From: Isoetes taiwanensis
Lineage: Eukaryota; Streptophyta; Lycopodiopsida; Isoetales; Isoetaceae
Assembly (NCBI GenBank): GCA_021234155.1
Contig: JAJEKV010000022.1
Span: 8,806,934 to 8,870,933, forward strand
Length of the DNA stretch: 64,000 nt
Direction of reading: 5' to 3'
How positions within the stretch are numbered: position 1 is the stretch's first letter; each line of letters starts with the position of its first letter. Shown in pieces: positions 10,433-23,348 of the stretch. The notes under the pieces were generated by a model. That model did not search any database and was not told the origin of the DNA. It saw only the letters and a list, made by a program, of their open reading frames with translations. The translations under genes and the position numbers were made by a program.

Positions 10433-13400
10433 ATTAGTCGTGGACATATAAAGGCATTTATGCGCGTTAGTCGTGGTTTTCTCATGAAAATGTGCAATGC
10501 ATTCAAGGAAATATATAATTCAAGGAAATATATGTTTTAGATGCGATAGACACATATAGATAGTGAACAAATTCTATCTTTAAAATGTACACATAATATG
10601 AAGTTCAAACAAAATGTTGAACAAATATACTTGGTCTACATGCAAATACAAAATATTCTTTGGTGCAAATAGAGGTTATGTCTGTCAATGGATACACATC
10701 ATAAAGAACTTGTCCCAAAGAACTCTAGGAATGTCTGTCGGCTCGATGTGGAGCTCAATTGCAAAGCTCCTACATGTATAGGGCACTTTTAACTTCTTCA
10801 TATTATGTAGATATTATGTAGCATGCAATTCTTTCGAGCATTGGGCATAAAAAAATTAAAAAAAATAGATGGAAGTTAAATGGAACACAACATATTTTAC
10901 TAATGATGATGTCAGTATCAAGTTTTGCACAAACATTGCGATGAGGTAGGCAATTTTAGAATAATGTGAAAGCGCAATTTTATTGAATGAACCAAATTCT
11001 ACAAATGATGCATGTGCCACTATTACTTCCACATTGCAATCTCCAAACTCTGTAGACCTCTTGGATATGTCATCACAAAGCCCAATGTAAACGTTAACTA
11101 AAACTGCAATACCTAGCACGTTCTTACTATCATGAATCTTCGTTCTAGAAATAGATAGATTTCCATTTATGTAAGGGCACTGAACCCTTTGCTTTTCCAA
11201 CCACGGCACTTACAAAAGGACAACATTTGTGCTTTTTGAATAATGAAGTAAAGTATAGAAATTGTTAAGTAGCTGGTTAAAGGTCATTGTAATATGATGC
11301 AAAACCCCAGAACAAATCAATCAATGTAGCACAAAGATGTTTTAACCTACTTCAGAACAAATTTTGTCAAAAATTAAGAGGAGCTACTTTTGCCGCAAAT
11401 TCATCATTCCATTATTTGCCTACCCTAAGATCACATTCTCTACTTACCAACCACCATAGCCATGCAAAAAAAAGGGATCTGCAAATATAACCATAATGTT
11501 GGTCTAGAAGAACTCAAAATTTTGAAGGACTTTGAATTCTAACTGGTCCCAAACACCTTGAAACTAATGAAGGAGCACCCATGAATGAAGTGAGACCTGT
11601 TCTGAGGCACCTCAAACCTTATAGAAGCCAATGTATATTCTTCCACATCCTTGCTTTTCTACAGTCACTGCTATTATTACCAAATATACATCTGCTATGA
11701 AAGAAGATGGGAAACATTTAAGAAAAATAAGGGTCCTCTGACTTGCGACAGTTAAAAAGGAGGATCATTGCCTAGGAACACCTTGACTCTGCACCAAGAA
11801 TATGTGAGCGTGTAATTATGCAATGAGAGAGGAATAATATAATAATATCTCACCAAACAAACATGAAGGTTGACTATTCAAAAAGTACAATATACCTATA
11901 GAGTCAATCGCATAGCTCAAGCTCTATTGGAAAACTTTAACTATTCAAAATGAGCACCTATCTGCCACGTATAAAAAATGTTGGATGAAACGATAACCAA
12001 GAATAAGAATAGGATACAAAGCAATAAAATTTTACAATTGCAAGACAACGATTTTTTCTGCAGCAATGTAAGATTTATAGAAAAGCTTAACTTATGGTTT
12101 GTGCATAATTTCAACTCAGATCATTACTTGCAACCATTATAATCTATTCAAGACAAACTTTAAATGGCATGGCAGCGGAGTATGGAGCAAAATCATTACC
12201 TTAGGGCATTTGTTGGGGGTAACAAATGATCATATAGTTTCAAAGTGTAGTTTCACAAAATTCCTTGCCATCTCCGGATCAATATCTCAGCAACAAATTT
12301 GTACACCTCCACAAATTTCCATAGAACATAATTCCCATGTCCACTTAGAATTACCTTTACATTGCAACAATCTGCAACCCATCCCATTTTAAAAAAGTAG
12401 ATGTCCACTTGAGATGCACTTATCTGGAGCATGGTTTATTCTGGGACATTCATCGAGAAAACAATGTAGAACAATGCTGACACAGGATGATAGATAAGTG
12501 GTCAAGGTTGCCTTATGGACAGTTCAGTCTTGATTGCTGCAGTCTGGGCATACAAAGCTTCTTAGACAGGCATCATTATTAAACTGCCTTAAAACGTTCT
12601 AATGAGAGGGAGATCAAACCAGTCTTTGTAAAATGACATGGTAGCCAAGCTACAACATGTTGTTTTTCCTTAGCATGGATTCAAAAAACCAGAAGACCTC
12701 AATAGAAATAAAGAGCTTGTGAAGAATGAAATCTTCTTTGTAAAATGAGTGTCACTACTTAAAGACAAACTTTTAAACAGATGAAGTTGAAAAGTGGCAA
12801 TAAGAGAATTACACACATTTTTGAACCATGTATACATTTCTAACAAATGAACAAAATTCGCATTATAATGGTGTTATCCAAAATCATATTAAAATACTCC
12901 TTATAGAATATCCAGTTGTTCCTCTCAAAAATGTTGCCAACAGTTGTGCCCTCCGTTTGCCCTATCCAAATGTTAGGGTAAAACGTAGTTTTAGTAAAAT
13001 GCAGATTATTTTACCACAGCAAGAGAACGCAGTAAACTATATATCTGAAGGCACAGTCATCTGCAGAGCTGTAGAGTCCAGCAGCGTTACCATCCTTGAA
13101 GTACCCTAAGTCTGTGAAAGGAACTAAAGGAGCAACTCTTTAGCTTCTTTATCTAAATTTTTCTGTCATATATTTCTGAAACTACAATATCAATCATTTG
13201 AACCTTGTTGACGGAGTATAACCTTGCCAGAACAGAAACCATACACATGTTTCTAATGCTAAGGGTCTTCTATAAAGAGCAAGACGATACATGGCCTCAA
13301 GAAAAGTAACATCATAGGGAAGAGCATGCGCACTAAACTTGGGGACGAATCTAGCAACTCCAAGGCGTGTTTCAACCTTATCTCTTTAAGGTCAACTCGT

Positions 13401-14320
13401 AATACGCTAATGGAACATGGCAAAGTATAACTTGGGGAAAAGGTGTATTATGCTAATTTCAGAAAATCTTACTGACACGCCTAGTAAGAATAACTTGCCA
13501 AATGTAACATACATATTCAAAATCTAATTTTCATCACATTCTACTACCATCTAAAATCTGGAAAGGACTAAGGGTTCGAGTTGCAAAAATGATACCTTTG
13601 CATGCTATTAGATTTAGAACATCTTGAAGCAAATCTGCAATGCACAAAAGCAACACCAAATATATAGACTGTTATATAATCGATATGGCCATTTTACAAC
13701 TGGTAACAACCAGCGGACATAAAACCAGTATTTCATTTAAGTTAGTGGTATGTTAGCTGTAGAAATGGATGCATTCAAAAAACTCAGCCAAGTATTTATG
13801 CATATCTTACCGGTTACATTGGCGCAGAACTACTGGCAGGCTACTTGAAACATGCCTTACACATGTCTTCTAGCAGGTTACTTTAAGCCAAAACCTTCAA
13901 ATATTTCATGTCATGTCATGCCCAACTCTAGGCAGTTCTATCTGCGAACAACATATGTGTTACTGATTGATTAACCAATGCACGTGAGGATAATGAATCA
14001 ATAATATCAGTGTGCAAAAGAAAAACTTGAAAAATTAATTTACGTCTATGGTAGGTACCCAAATTTGCACAATGCCAGATCACACAAATTGTCATTGCTT
14101 GATTTCTATTTCGACCTTGTTAAAACTCTACAAACTTGAACATGGCAATATGGGACATGATCTTACCTCTCAAAAATATGCTGCTGCAATAGAGCAGTGC
14201 TTGATGCTAAGAATGGGCAAAGGAATCTGGAAAAATAAAAAATCAGACTTAGGCGATAATAAGTAGCACTTGGTTGTCATTCCATCTCAAATCATGATTG
14301 AAGTTGGAGTAGGCTGTCAT

Positions 14321-15156
14321 TCCATCTCAAATCATGACTGAAGTTGGAGTACATATTGTCTACGTACTTACATTTTGGCCTAATATTTAGAAGATTCCAG
14401 ACAGCCAGTGTGGCTTAATATTTAGAAAATTCTGCAAAGAACGAATTTTATATCACAGGATGTATTGGATTGGTGAGTCCCTTGCAAGACATATAGCTGT
14501 TCTTTTGTAGTTCTAAGGCCGCAATTGATGATAAATAAGCTATCATGTCCTAGCTAAACCTTCCTCAGCTGTACTTGCATCCATATATCAATATGCTAGT
14601 TCAAAAGTAAAGTTGAAAATCAGCAAGCTATCCATAAAAAATTCATAGTAATAAAACTGTGCAGGAAAGGCCAGGAATGTGATATATGCAATGCCATCTT
14701 TTAACAAATTGGAAGACAAACCTTCAATTCCTAAATATTCCATCTCAAATCATGATTGAAGTTGGAGTAAATATAGTCTACGTACTTACATTCTGGCCTA
14801 ATATTTAGAAGATTCCAGGCAGCCAGTGTGGCTTAATAGTTAGAAGATTTTGCAAAGAACGGATTTTATATCACAGGGTGTCTTGGATTGGTGAGTCCCT
14901 AGCAAGTCATAGCTATTCTTTTGCTGTTCTAAGGCTGCAATTGATGATAAATAAGCTATCATGTCCTAGTTAAACCTCCCTCAACTGTACTTGCATCCAT
15001 ATATCAATATGCTAGTTGAAAAGTAAAGTTGAAAATCAGCAAGCTATCCATAAAAAATTCATGGTAATAAAATTGTGCAGGAAAGGCCATGAATGTGATA
15101 TATACAATGCCATCTTTTAACAAATTTGAAGACAAACATTCAAGTTCTAAAAATTC
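14321..15156. repeat. Tandem duplication, unit about 418 bp
   Basis: 14321-14738 is repeated at 14739-15156 with modest divergence (tccatctcaaatcatgactg... atgctagttcaaaagtaaag... ccatcttttaacaaatt). A further 40-bp tandem copy of the unit start is at 14281-14320. Confidence 0.85.
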
Positions 15157-15899
15157 CTATTCTTATGGAAAAACATGAAAGTGATGAAAGAAATTGTGAA
15201 GACTTTACCTATAAGAAATAGTAAGCTGCAGGCCCAACAATGTAGACCGTTGTGATCCTTGAACGTCAAACTCTGATAGTCTTCTGCATGTTGGACTGTT
15301 AAAAAACCTAAATGTGCAGATCAGAAAGCTCACAGAAACGTCAGATTTAAAGGCAACATAGGAGTTGATGAAGAATCTTACCGTCTAATATCCAGATTTA
15401 AAAGCAGCTCCAAAGTCTAAGGTCTGCAGCAGCTGAACTCCCAACGATCCTGAATAAAAACGTCCTCATTAACTTAGTCTTCATCATTTGATCAAGCAAT
15501 GCTATCTAAGACTCACCTTCCAAAATCCGACCCAGCTAAGGGAAAGATTACACCCAGCAGCAGACGAACTCCTAACGCAAGAAAATCCTGGAATAAGAAT
15601 GAAGCTTCATTAGTTTCATAGAAAGAAGATGATTGCAGGAAGATGCAACCCAGCTCAGCTCACCTTTGCAAGATTGGACCCAGATGAGATGCCAGAAATG
15701 AGAGCTGAGACGCCAAGGATGAAACGGAGGAGGAACGAAACAGAAGGAGGAGGATGAGACGCAATTTCGTATAGGCCCAAACCATGCAATTCAAACTTTG
15801 CCATTCAATTTCTCAATCATTCAATTCTGGCAATTCTGGCGTCTTTGTTCGAGATCTGTGATGTGATATGGGGAATTCTGCATTCAATTCGGCCAGCCT

Positions 15900-15965
15900 G
15901 CGTCCCGCAAGGGGGGACGCAAATTGGAAGGGAACGCCGCATCCGGCGTAACATGCGGCGTTCCC
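15900..15965. repeat. Two adjacent GC-rich hairpins
   Basis: GCGTCCC (15900-15906) pairs with GGGACGC (15914-15920). GGGAACGCCGCAT (15930-15942) pairs perfectly with ATGCGGCGTTCCC (15953-15965). They stand out in an AT-rich setting. Confidence 0.7.
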
Positions 15966-16750
15966 TGGCACAAAACCCAACGGCCTCACAAAATAAAAAA
16001 GAAGATTTTAAAAAATCCGTGGGAATATGCACAAATCCATGGAAACTTTCTCCCCTTTCTCCAGACTTGGAGTAATCAGAACTTGAAGTCTTGCAGGATT
16101 ATGGATCAAATAGGTCAAAGCTACTTACAAGAGCTGTTGGAGCTTCAATTGCAGAAATCAGAAGCGAAGGGAAGAAACCCCTTTTTCTTTATTTCGTTTA
16201 TGCGGCCACTGCCCTGGCCTGCCCTCCTGTAATCGCTAAAGCTACCAGAACTGGAGCAAGAGAGCTATAAAATTAGGTTTGGATCCATTTTGACGCAGCA
16301 GAATGGTTTTGGAACTAAAGGAAAAGGCTTTATGGGAAAGAAAGGTCAGAGGAGAGACTGAGAGATGAGCTGCATAGGGAAAAAATCCTGGCATCTCCCA
16401 AAATCTACCAGGCTGCATAATCCGGAATACAACTAGACTGCACAAAAGATCTTGTTATGTTGCTGCTTTGCCTTTGCCTCTGCCTCTCCAAGCCCTAAAA
16501 GAAGAAATGTCGAAGCAAAACTCAAATAACCCTATCTAGCAAACAAATCGATCTTGAAGTTTCCATGCTTCTGTTTCGATGATGTTTAATCTTTGCTTCA
16601 CATCCGCCTAAAAGTACCAGTGCTCCACCTCTGCAGAATTTGTGCCTTCAGCTAGCAAACCCTATTTCTAAATGGCTCGAGGGTTGCATGTCAACGAGCC
16701 TCAATAAGCTAATTGAGAAAAAATACAACATGGCACATGGGTCTAAACCA

Positions 16751-17215
16751 TTGAACAAAAACACTAAAATTAATGCAGGTATATGTGCACTCTAGATATA
16801 CTAATTAGTAGTTCCCATGCAATACGCTTTCGAAATCATATGAAAACCATAGAAAAAATAGTACAAAAATACAAAGCCAACCCCCTGTTATTATGCTAGA
16901 TATTATAGCCATTAGAAAATAAGAAACAAAAACTATCTCAAAAGGTCATTAATTTTTCTTAATTTCTATATAATAGGATTTGCATATAATTAGGAAGCAC
17001 AACTTTTGCATGGACAGTTCTTTGCCTCCATATTGTACATCCTTAACATTGTCTATAAGAGTTTCTATAATAACACGAGACTACATTACAATAGCTATCA
17101 GACAACAAGAAACAAAACTATCTCGAAAGATCAATTATACGTCGTCATTTTATATGTAAACAAGGTGCAGGTGCAACACTAGCCCCAAACTTTGTATTGC
17201 TGACCTTGGTTTTCT
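16751..17215. repeat. Repeat family also flanking the 1.3-8.6 kb transposon
   Basis: 17,022-17,210 shows, in a different order, the same words as 1255-1340 and 8593-8700 (cagttctttgcctccat, attgtctataagagttt, aacaaaactatctcgaaag, gtgcaacactagccccaaac). It lacks the transposon and so serves as a paralogous unoccupied site. No gene. Confidence 0.5.
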
Positions 17216-17478
17216 TGTGTAAATAAAATAGAATAGAATACATTAATGTCCCTTGTGCCGTAAGGCCCCTGGACTAGTGTAGCATGGGCGAGCTCCCTAA
17301 AAGGGTGCTACTAGCACATCACGCTGTTATAATGTAGCCTTTTCTGAAGGCTGACTTTTTTCTTTTAATACTAACATCCCGCTTTACCTCGGCTTCTTGG
17401 CCGTGCAGTGATGCGTCGTTATCAATCAGCTTTTAGCTGAGCAATTTGTGTGAGGCTATATGACCCGTTTTGTACAGA

Positions 17479-20400
17479 TCATATTACAAGCCCTCTTTCA
17501 CTGTGTACTTCTTTGTGTCTGGTCGTCATTCTTTGGATCGCGTCTGCCAAATCCCGCAATGATTCTGTCATCTTCATCAGCCTGTGGACTGGTTCCCCCC
17601 ACCTTATATTTCTATATCTGTCCCTGATGTCTCCGTAGATCGGGCAGTCATTAATCATATGGTTCTCATCCTCTATTCTCCCCCCGTCACAGATTCTGCA
17701 TATCCTGTCCTCCTTGTCTACCCCTCTCCACATGTCTTTTTCGATTCTTAGATCATGACTTCCCATCCTAAATCTGGCCAGTATGTCCCTTCTGTTTTTC
17801 CCCAATATGTTATCCCGGTATATCTGGTGTCCAATTTGTTGATCTAGATTAAAAACTTGTATGAGCCAGTCTGTCTTGGGTCCTGTATGTCTTTGCAGCC
17901 ATGCTCTTGTCGCTATGTCTGCCCACTCCTCATTCCACTGCCCCTCTTCTATTAGGTCACTTTCGGGTTTAATCCCATCATCATGCGGTCCATGTTGTCA
18001 CCTCTCTAAACCATCCAATGCTTTCGAGGATGTGTGATTTTGCTGATTCGGTGATTGCAATGCTGGATAGTTTCCCTTGTATGTCTCCCGCGTTGTCTCT
18101 GAGCAGGTACCTTATGGTTCTCTTCCATGCTCTCACTTCCATCGGTTTTTGCCCTGTTTCGAGTACCATGATTGTCGGGATGCGTTTGTCCTTACCACAA
18201 TTCACATGCGTGCCATTGCCCGAGAATTCCTTCCCCTTTTCCCGTTTCTTTCACGTTAAACTTTGGCCCCATGCTTCGCTTTCCGCATTAACCGAGTAGT
18301 GGCTATCGCTGCACCGAATAGATAACATTTGATGTCCCAATCAGTTATTCTACTTCAGTTACAGAAGTTTTTCATGTTAAAGTAGCTTCCTATAGCTGAT
18401 TGGAATCTGGCGTTAGCTCCTTTGGCCCATTTCCCTGTGCCATGCGCATCATAACCTAGATATCGTGATTACATTTGCTTCCTCTATCTCTTTATCTTTA
18501 TATCTAAAAAGGTTTATGCTTGTTCTTATGTCCAAAGATGACTATCTTAGTTTTGCTAGATTCACTTTGTCGACCAGTATCCTCAAAGAATTGTTCTAGA
18601 ATTTTGAGCGATCTGTGCATTCCTTTGTTTTTTGTTGCCATCATACTGAGATCATCCGCATATAGCATTATCGGTACCTTCGTGTCTCCTAGTGTGGGGG
18701 CATACTCGTCCCCTTGCTGTTCTGCTATGTATCCCTGTAGTGCATCTATGTATATTCCAAACAGAGTTGGGGATAACGCAGCAGCCACTTTACACCGTCA
18801 TGTCACAGTTATCGGTTGTCCTTCCCGTTCCATCTTAGCATATACCTTGTGGTGCAGGTCTTCCGTCGATCCTACCATATCTCTCGGGGCTTGCATGTCC
18901 ATCAGTCTTTTTAGCAGCTTCTCTCTCGGGACTGTATCAAACGCTTTTCTGAAATCTACAAAGCAACAGATTATTTTCCTTCCCTGCACTTTGTTTTGCT
19001 CTATTAATATCCGAAGGGTCACGAGGTGATCTGTGGTTGAGTGCTCGGTCCGAACCACCTTTTGCCCTGTGCTCTCATATTTCCTTCTTCTGCCCATTTC
19101 TTTAGTTTGTTATCCAGTACCTTTCCAAACCATTTTGCGAAAATCGAGCTTACCATTATCGTCCTATAGTTCCCTGGATCTTTTCTATTTCCTGCCTTAT
19201 GTAGAGGTATGACTCTGTTGTATGTCCATTTGTCTGGGAGTCCTGTATGTATATTGTATAATGCCATTGAAAATGTCTGTAACATGTCTGCCAATTTCTG
19301 TCTCAGCACACTTCAGCAGTTCCACGGTCAGGCCGTATAGATCCGGTGCTTTATGATTAGCCATCCTGTTTAGGGCTAGCATTACTTCTAGCATGTTGAA
19401 GCATGGTTTGTCTGGGTCATGCTGTATTGGTATTGGTACCGGAGGTGCCCCCGTCTTGTATAATTTATCCAGGTAACTCTCCCATTCCTCGGTTCCAATG
19501 CCATCTTGTTCGTTCCTTGCTTTCATATTGCTACCCCCTCCTTTGTTTTTGAATCCTCTCCAAAATCTTCGGGGCTGTTTTTTCAGCAATTTTCCCATGT
19601 ACCATTGGTGCTGTAGCAGGTTATTGTATCTTTTCTTCTTCAGTAATCTTATGTATGCTGCCTTTTCTTCCCGGTATGTCTCCTTTCCCTTGTGTTTTCT
19701 TATTTTCCTCTTGTGTTCTCTACACTCGTCATCATACCATACTGAAGCTCTGAATGCCCTGTTCTCCCTGATTTTGATCCTTTTCCCAAACACATCTGTT
19801 GCTACCCTTACCATGATGTCATTTAGAGTGTTCCCATTATCACTTGCATTGTGTTTTCCCCAGTCCCATTTTCCCATTTCCTCCTTGATCATTTGGGTGA
19901 AGGTTTCTGCGTATTTCTCCTGGAATTGAATCCTCGCCCTGTCTTTATTATCTTCCTTTCTTTTTGTGCTATCTTTTTGTGGCGTCCCATCCAGTCTGAT
20001 TGTTAATTTAATCGGTCTATGGCTTTCTCTTTTCCCAGTCGGCCATTCTTGTAGCATCAGCCCTTCTATCTTTTCCGCTGCTTGATCGTTCAGAATTATA
20101 TAATCCACTATGCTCTTACCATGTGTGTTTTGGCTCGTAAAACCTCCCGATCCTCTCCATTTTTTCACGCCATTAGCTATGATCATCCTTGTTGCCGTGC
20201 AGACTTCCAACAATAATTCACCTCTAGCATTGACCTCTGTCTTATCTTCTGTATCCCTCTGCCATTCCTGTGTCCTCGCCGTGTACACTATCTGACCATC
20301 TTTCTCATCCGTGTGTGTACTTTGTGCCTGTTCCTGTCTGGTTCTGGCATTTAGATCTCCTACTATAATCATTGGTCCTTGCTCCTTCCATTTTAGTTAT

Positions 20401-20810
20401 ATTCTCTCCCGGTTTCCGGCAATTCTAGCTTATCACTGTTTGGCAGGTAATATGTAATTATCAGAACTACCTCTTGTTTGTTTTTCAATTGGATACTCAA
20501 AACCATATATCTTTTATTGATATCTGAATGTAACATACATGCATTGTTAGTCGCACTGCTTTTCTTTATATAACAAGCCGGACACGCACTCCCCTCCCTA
20601 TCTTAAAATCCTGTCTTTCCGGCATGTGAGCAGTGGTATCCTTCCTCCTCGGCGACCTTTTAACGTTATGCTCTCATGTCTCGCGGGCATATTATGTCGC
20701 GGCCGTGGGGCACCTTCTAGTCTTTCTCCATCATCCCATGGGTACCGGTGCAGTTCGATTACCATAATGTCGGCGTCTTTTCCCGAGATTGCTCCTTGCC
20801 GGGTCTCCAT
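17479..20810 (-). pseudogene. LINE ORF2: endonuclease, reverse transcriptase, zinc knuckle (frameshifted)
   Basis: Endonuclease: ISGKDADIMVIELH (20810 onwards), IIVGDLNAR (about 20370), SIVDYIILND and the late ESHRPIKL motif. Reverse transcriptase: DKWTYNRVIPLHKAGNRKDP, FVDFRKAFDTVPREKLL (motif A Asp), ALSPTLFGIYIDAL and the catalytic IMLYADDLSMMA (about 18665). C-terminus: CRICDGGRIEDENHMINDC, a C-x2-C...H...C knuckle, near 17700. In the family the enzyme nicks target DNA and copies its RNA in place. The frame changes at about 19,240, 19,030 and 18,790, the usual gapped QG residues before SPTL are replaced by Ala, and stops occur between 18,500 and 17,810. The exact clade is not clear to me. 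Confidence 0.75.
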
Positions 20811-20813
20811 GTT

Positions 20814-21222
20814 TTACGTACCATTGCCGTTCTCCTTGGTCTTTCCACGGTCTTCATTGTGGGGTTGGCCCTCCCGAACCCTGCTTGTGTTGCTTTCGCT
20901 CTTACGTTTCCCCGCTTCCCGCTTCTTCCTATTGCTCGTTACGTTCCCCTCTCTACATTGATTGCTCTTAGTACTCCCCCTGCAGATCGTTTCTCCAACC
21001 CCTGTTGTATAGACTTCAGGGGGTGTATGTTTTCCTTCTCTGCTTCCGTTGATTTTGCTATCCCCTGCAACCCAGCTGTCTGCTCCTGCGGTTGGGTTGC
21101 TTGCTCTCTTACCCTCTTGTGTATGTAGACCTTGCCATTCTTGACCCCCGCTTGTATCCCTGCTTGGTTCAGCTCCCTGGCTTTGGCCAATTCCCTGTGT
21201 AGCCCCTGTCTCTGCATCAAAC
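20814..21222 (-). pseudogene. LINE ORF1, C-terminal part
   Basis: Continues the ORF1 frame broken by the insertion at 21226-23348: the residues FDAETGATQGIGQ follow directly on VITM at the other side. The segment is hydrophilic, Gly/Ser/Lys-rich and probably disordered and nucleic-acid binding. It ends with a stop just upstream of the endonuclease region. Confidence 0.55.
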
Positions 21223-21225
21223 AAA

Positions 21226-23348
21226 GTTTAAAATGAAACGCACTAATTTGCTCCAAACGCACTTTAAAAGGAATCTTTGAAAGATTCCCTAAAATTCCCC
21301 AAAAAAGGTCCATTTTCTCGGTATAGTTTTGACATGTGTGACAATTTGAATATTTTAGGCACCATTTTTGAGGGGGGATTTGAACTCAGCTTCCATTAAA
21401 AAAAATTTAATACCCTTTTTTGGCCCCCTAGTTTGCTTTGAGAAATAGTAACATTTTCAAGGACTAAAAAAAATAGACATTGAAAAAAAACAACAAGTCT
21501 ACTAGAGTGCCAAAAAGGTATTATATTTAAAGTTTTTAAAATCATTACAGGATTATGAACAAAATTGTAAAAAATTCAACATATTTTGACATTGTCTCAC
21601 TGAAGCTCACTCTTGCCTTATATACATGCTCTTATTTGCTGTGTCGGCTCGCTATAGACTTCTGTATACCGAGATGGCCATGTAAGTATCCAACCTTGAC
21701 TTTTTCAAAATTTATAATGTATTTATTTTTTGTAGTCCATAGTTTCTTCCAAACAAATTTCTAGGTGGTATACATTCATACCACAATAGATAGTAATGTG
21801 TGGACATAGTACGCCAGATAGTTCACACGGTATAAGCAAGAGGACTCAAACGGTATATATTTATAACGCTCTCTCGGTATAAATTTATACCGCGAGAGTT
21901 CTCTCGGTATAAATTTATATCGGATTTATATATTTTTTATGTATATATAGTATATATATACTATATATATAGTATATAACAAAAATCGAAAGTCAACTCT
22001 TGCCGTATAAATTTATACGGTAAGAGTTCTAGCGGTGTAAATTTATACCATTTTTTTTATAGGTACGAACGCTAAACCCTCTCTGGCTTCGGTGGGGCAA
22101 CCAAGTTAGTGAAAAAATTTTGTCGGATCAGGTCCCGGTAAAAACGTTAATATATATATACTATATATATATATAATATATATATACATATATAATATAT
22201 ACCGTGTCCTTGTGGAGTCATTCTTGCCCCCCAAAGGTTTTGCAACTTAATATTGATGAAATAACACACTTAAGGGATAATTTTATACATTAATATTAGT
22301 TTTTAGTTCAAAAGTTCTAAATCGATTCTAAAATTTCCGAGCTTGTAATGCAATATTAGAGCATAAATTAGTCAAATCGTGTTGTTATTTTTACTTTTTT
22401 TTTTACTCTACGCGACATGCTAACTTCACTTTAACAAATTTTAAAAGTTGCTACTAAAAGCAAGAAACCCCAAAAGAACCCCAAAATGTTATGGAGACAC
22501 GAAAGTTCTAAGAAGGAAAGCACATGATTTGTCTAAAGGGGTGCGACGGTAGCAACCCCTCGAGGAAGTTTACCTATTCATTTGCAAAACAGACAGAAAG
22601 GGCAAGACAGGATAAACACTTTTGTTTGGTAAAGAAATGTCGCAGTGAAACCCACCGCTACGAGATGACAAAATTGCGATGAAGATGCTCAACATTGACA
22701 AGAAGGATGACTATCTTCCGAGCATCACCACGTTATGGATTGGTTTGTGCAAGCCTACGGACTTGTACTAATACATCTTCGAGAACAACAACGAAGGGCA
22801 TGGAAGCACAAACCTTCATTACTTCAACTTTTGCTTTCTCGTGTAAATTTTATACGACATCCTCAACCAAACTTCACTAATTGTGAAATATTGTGGATGT
22901 ATTGGCGTCTCAATAATACTATGTGATGCAAAACAATGGTTTGTCATTCAAGCGGTTTGTTCAAACCGGCTCGGATGTGTTTTTAAGGTCAACTAAGGCG
23001 TTTAGCCAAAGCGGTTGTAAAATAAGAATTTTTTTTCCTTCTATAACGCCAACAAAAAATTTCCGGGGACAAGGTACAAAAGCATTTAATTTTTTCATAT
23101 GAATTTGCCCCATAATAAATCTTTGGCTTTCGTAGCAGTTCTTTTCCCCTCCAAAATGTGATATTTTTTTTTTTGGTTTCCTCCATAACGTTAAGCCTTC
23201 CTAAAATGTCTGTTTTCATGAGCAGTTTTGTAAATATTTGGACTAACGATAATAAAAGAATCCTTTTTAGGGGGATTTTAAAATTTTGTAAATATTCAGA
23301 AGGAATCTTTCAAACGCACTTCTTAAATAAGTGCGTTTCATTTTAAAC
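21226..23348. mobile_element. 2.1-kb inverted-repeat DNA element inserted in LINE ORF1
   Basis: The left end GTTTAAAATGAAACGCACT (21226) is inverted at the right end (23330-23348). A second inverted segment (aaacgcactt plus ggaatctttgaaagattcc on the left, ggaatctttcaaacgcactt on the right) follows inside. Removing the element rejoins ORF1 in frame (VITM to FDAETG). AAAC at 21219-21222 and 23345-23348 could be a 4-bp target duplication, in which case the outermost bases are not perfectly symmetric. There is no transposase inside, so it is non-autonomous. The superfamily is undetermined. Confidence 0.7.
21838..22055. repeat. Cluster of palindromes GGTATAAATTTATACC and AT microsatellite
   Basis: At least four close variants of the 16-bp palindrome lie at about 21,878, 21,906, 22,004 and 22,031, separated by gagagttctctcgg-type linkers and a tatata tract at 21,930-21,980. 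A second tatata tract follows at 22,150-22,200. All lie inside the nested element. Confidence 0.7.

Larger units (their letters stand above)
10433..16750. mobile_element. Interior of Helitron-like element 1 (right limit uncertain)
   Basis: By the orientation of the 3' terminus at 10404 the element extends rightwards. Its 5' end (TC on the minus strand) was not located, so the right limit is a guess before the repeat at about 16.8-17.2 kb. No Rep/helicase motifs and no convincing gene were found, so this would be a non-autonomous copy. Most of the stretch is AT-rich with short open frames that look like chance. Confidence 0.35.

Noticed and set aside
19498-21128. Plus-strand open frames over the LINE
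   Set aside because: They are antisense shadows of the endonuclease/RT and ORF1 frames, rich in Leu, Cys and Phe without domains.
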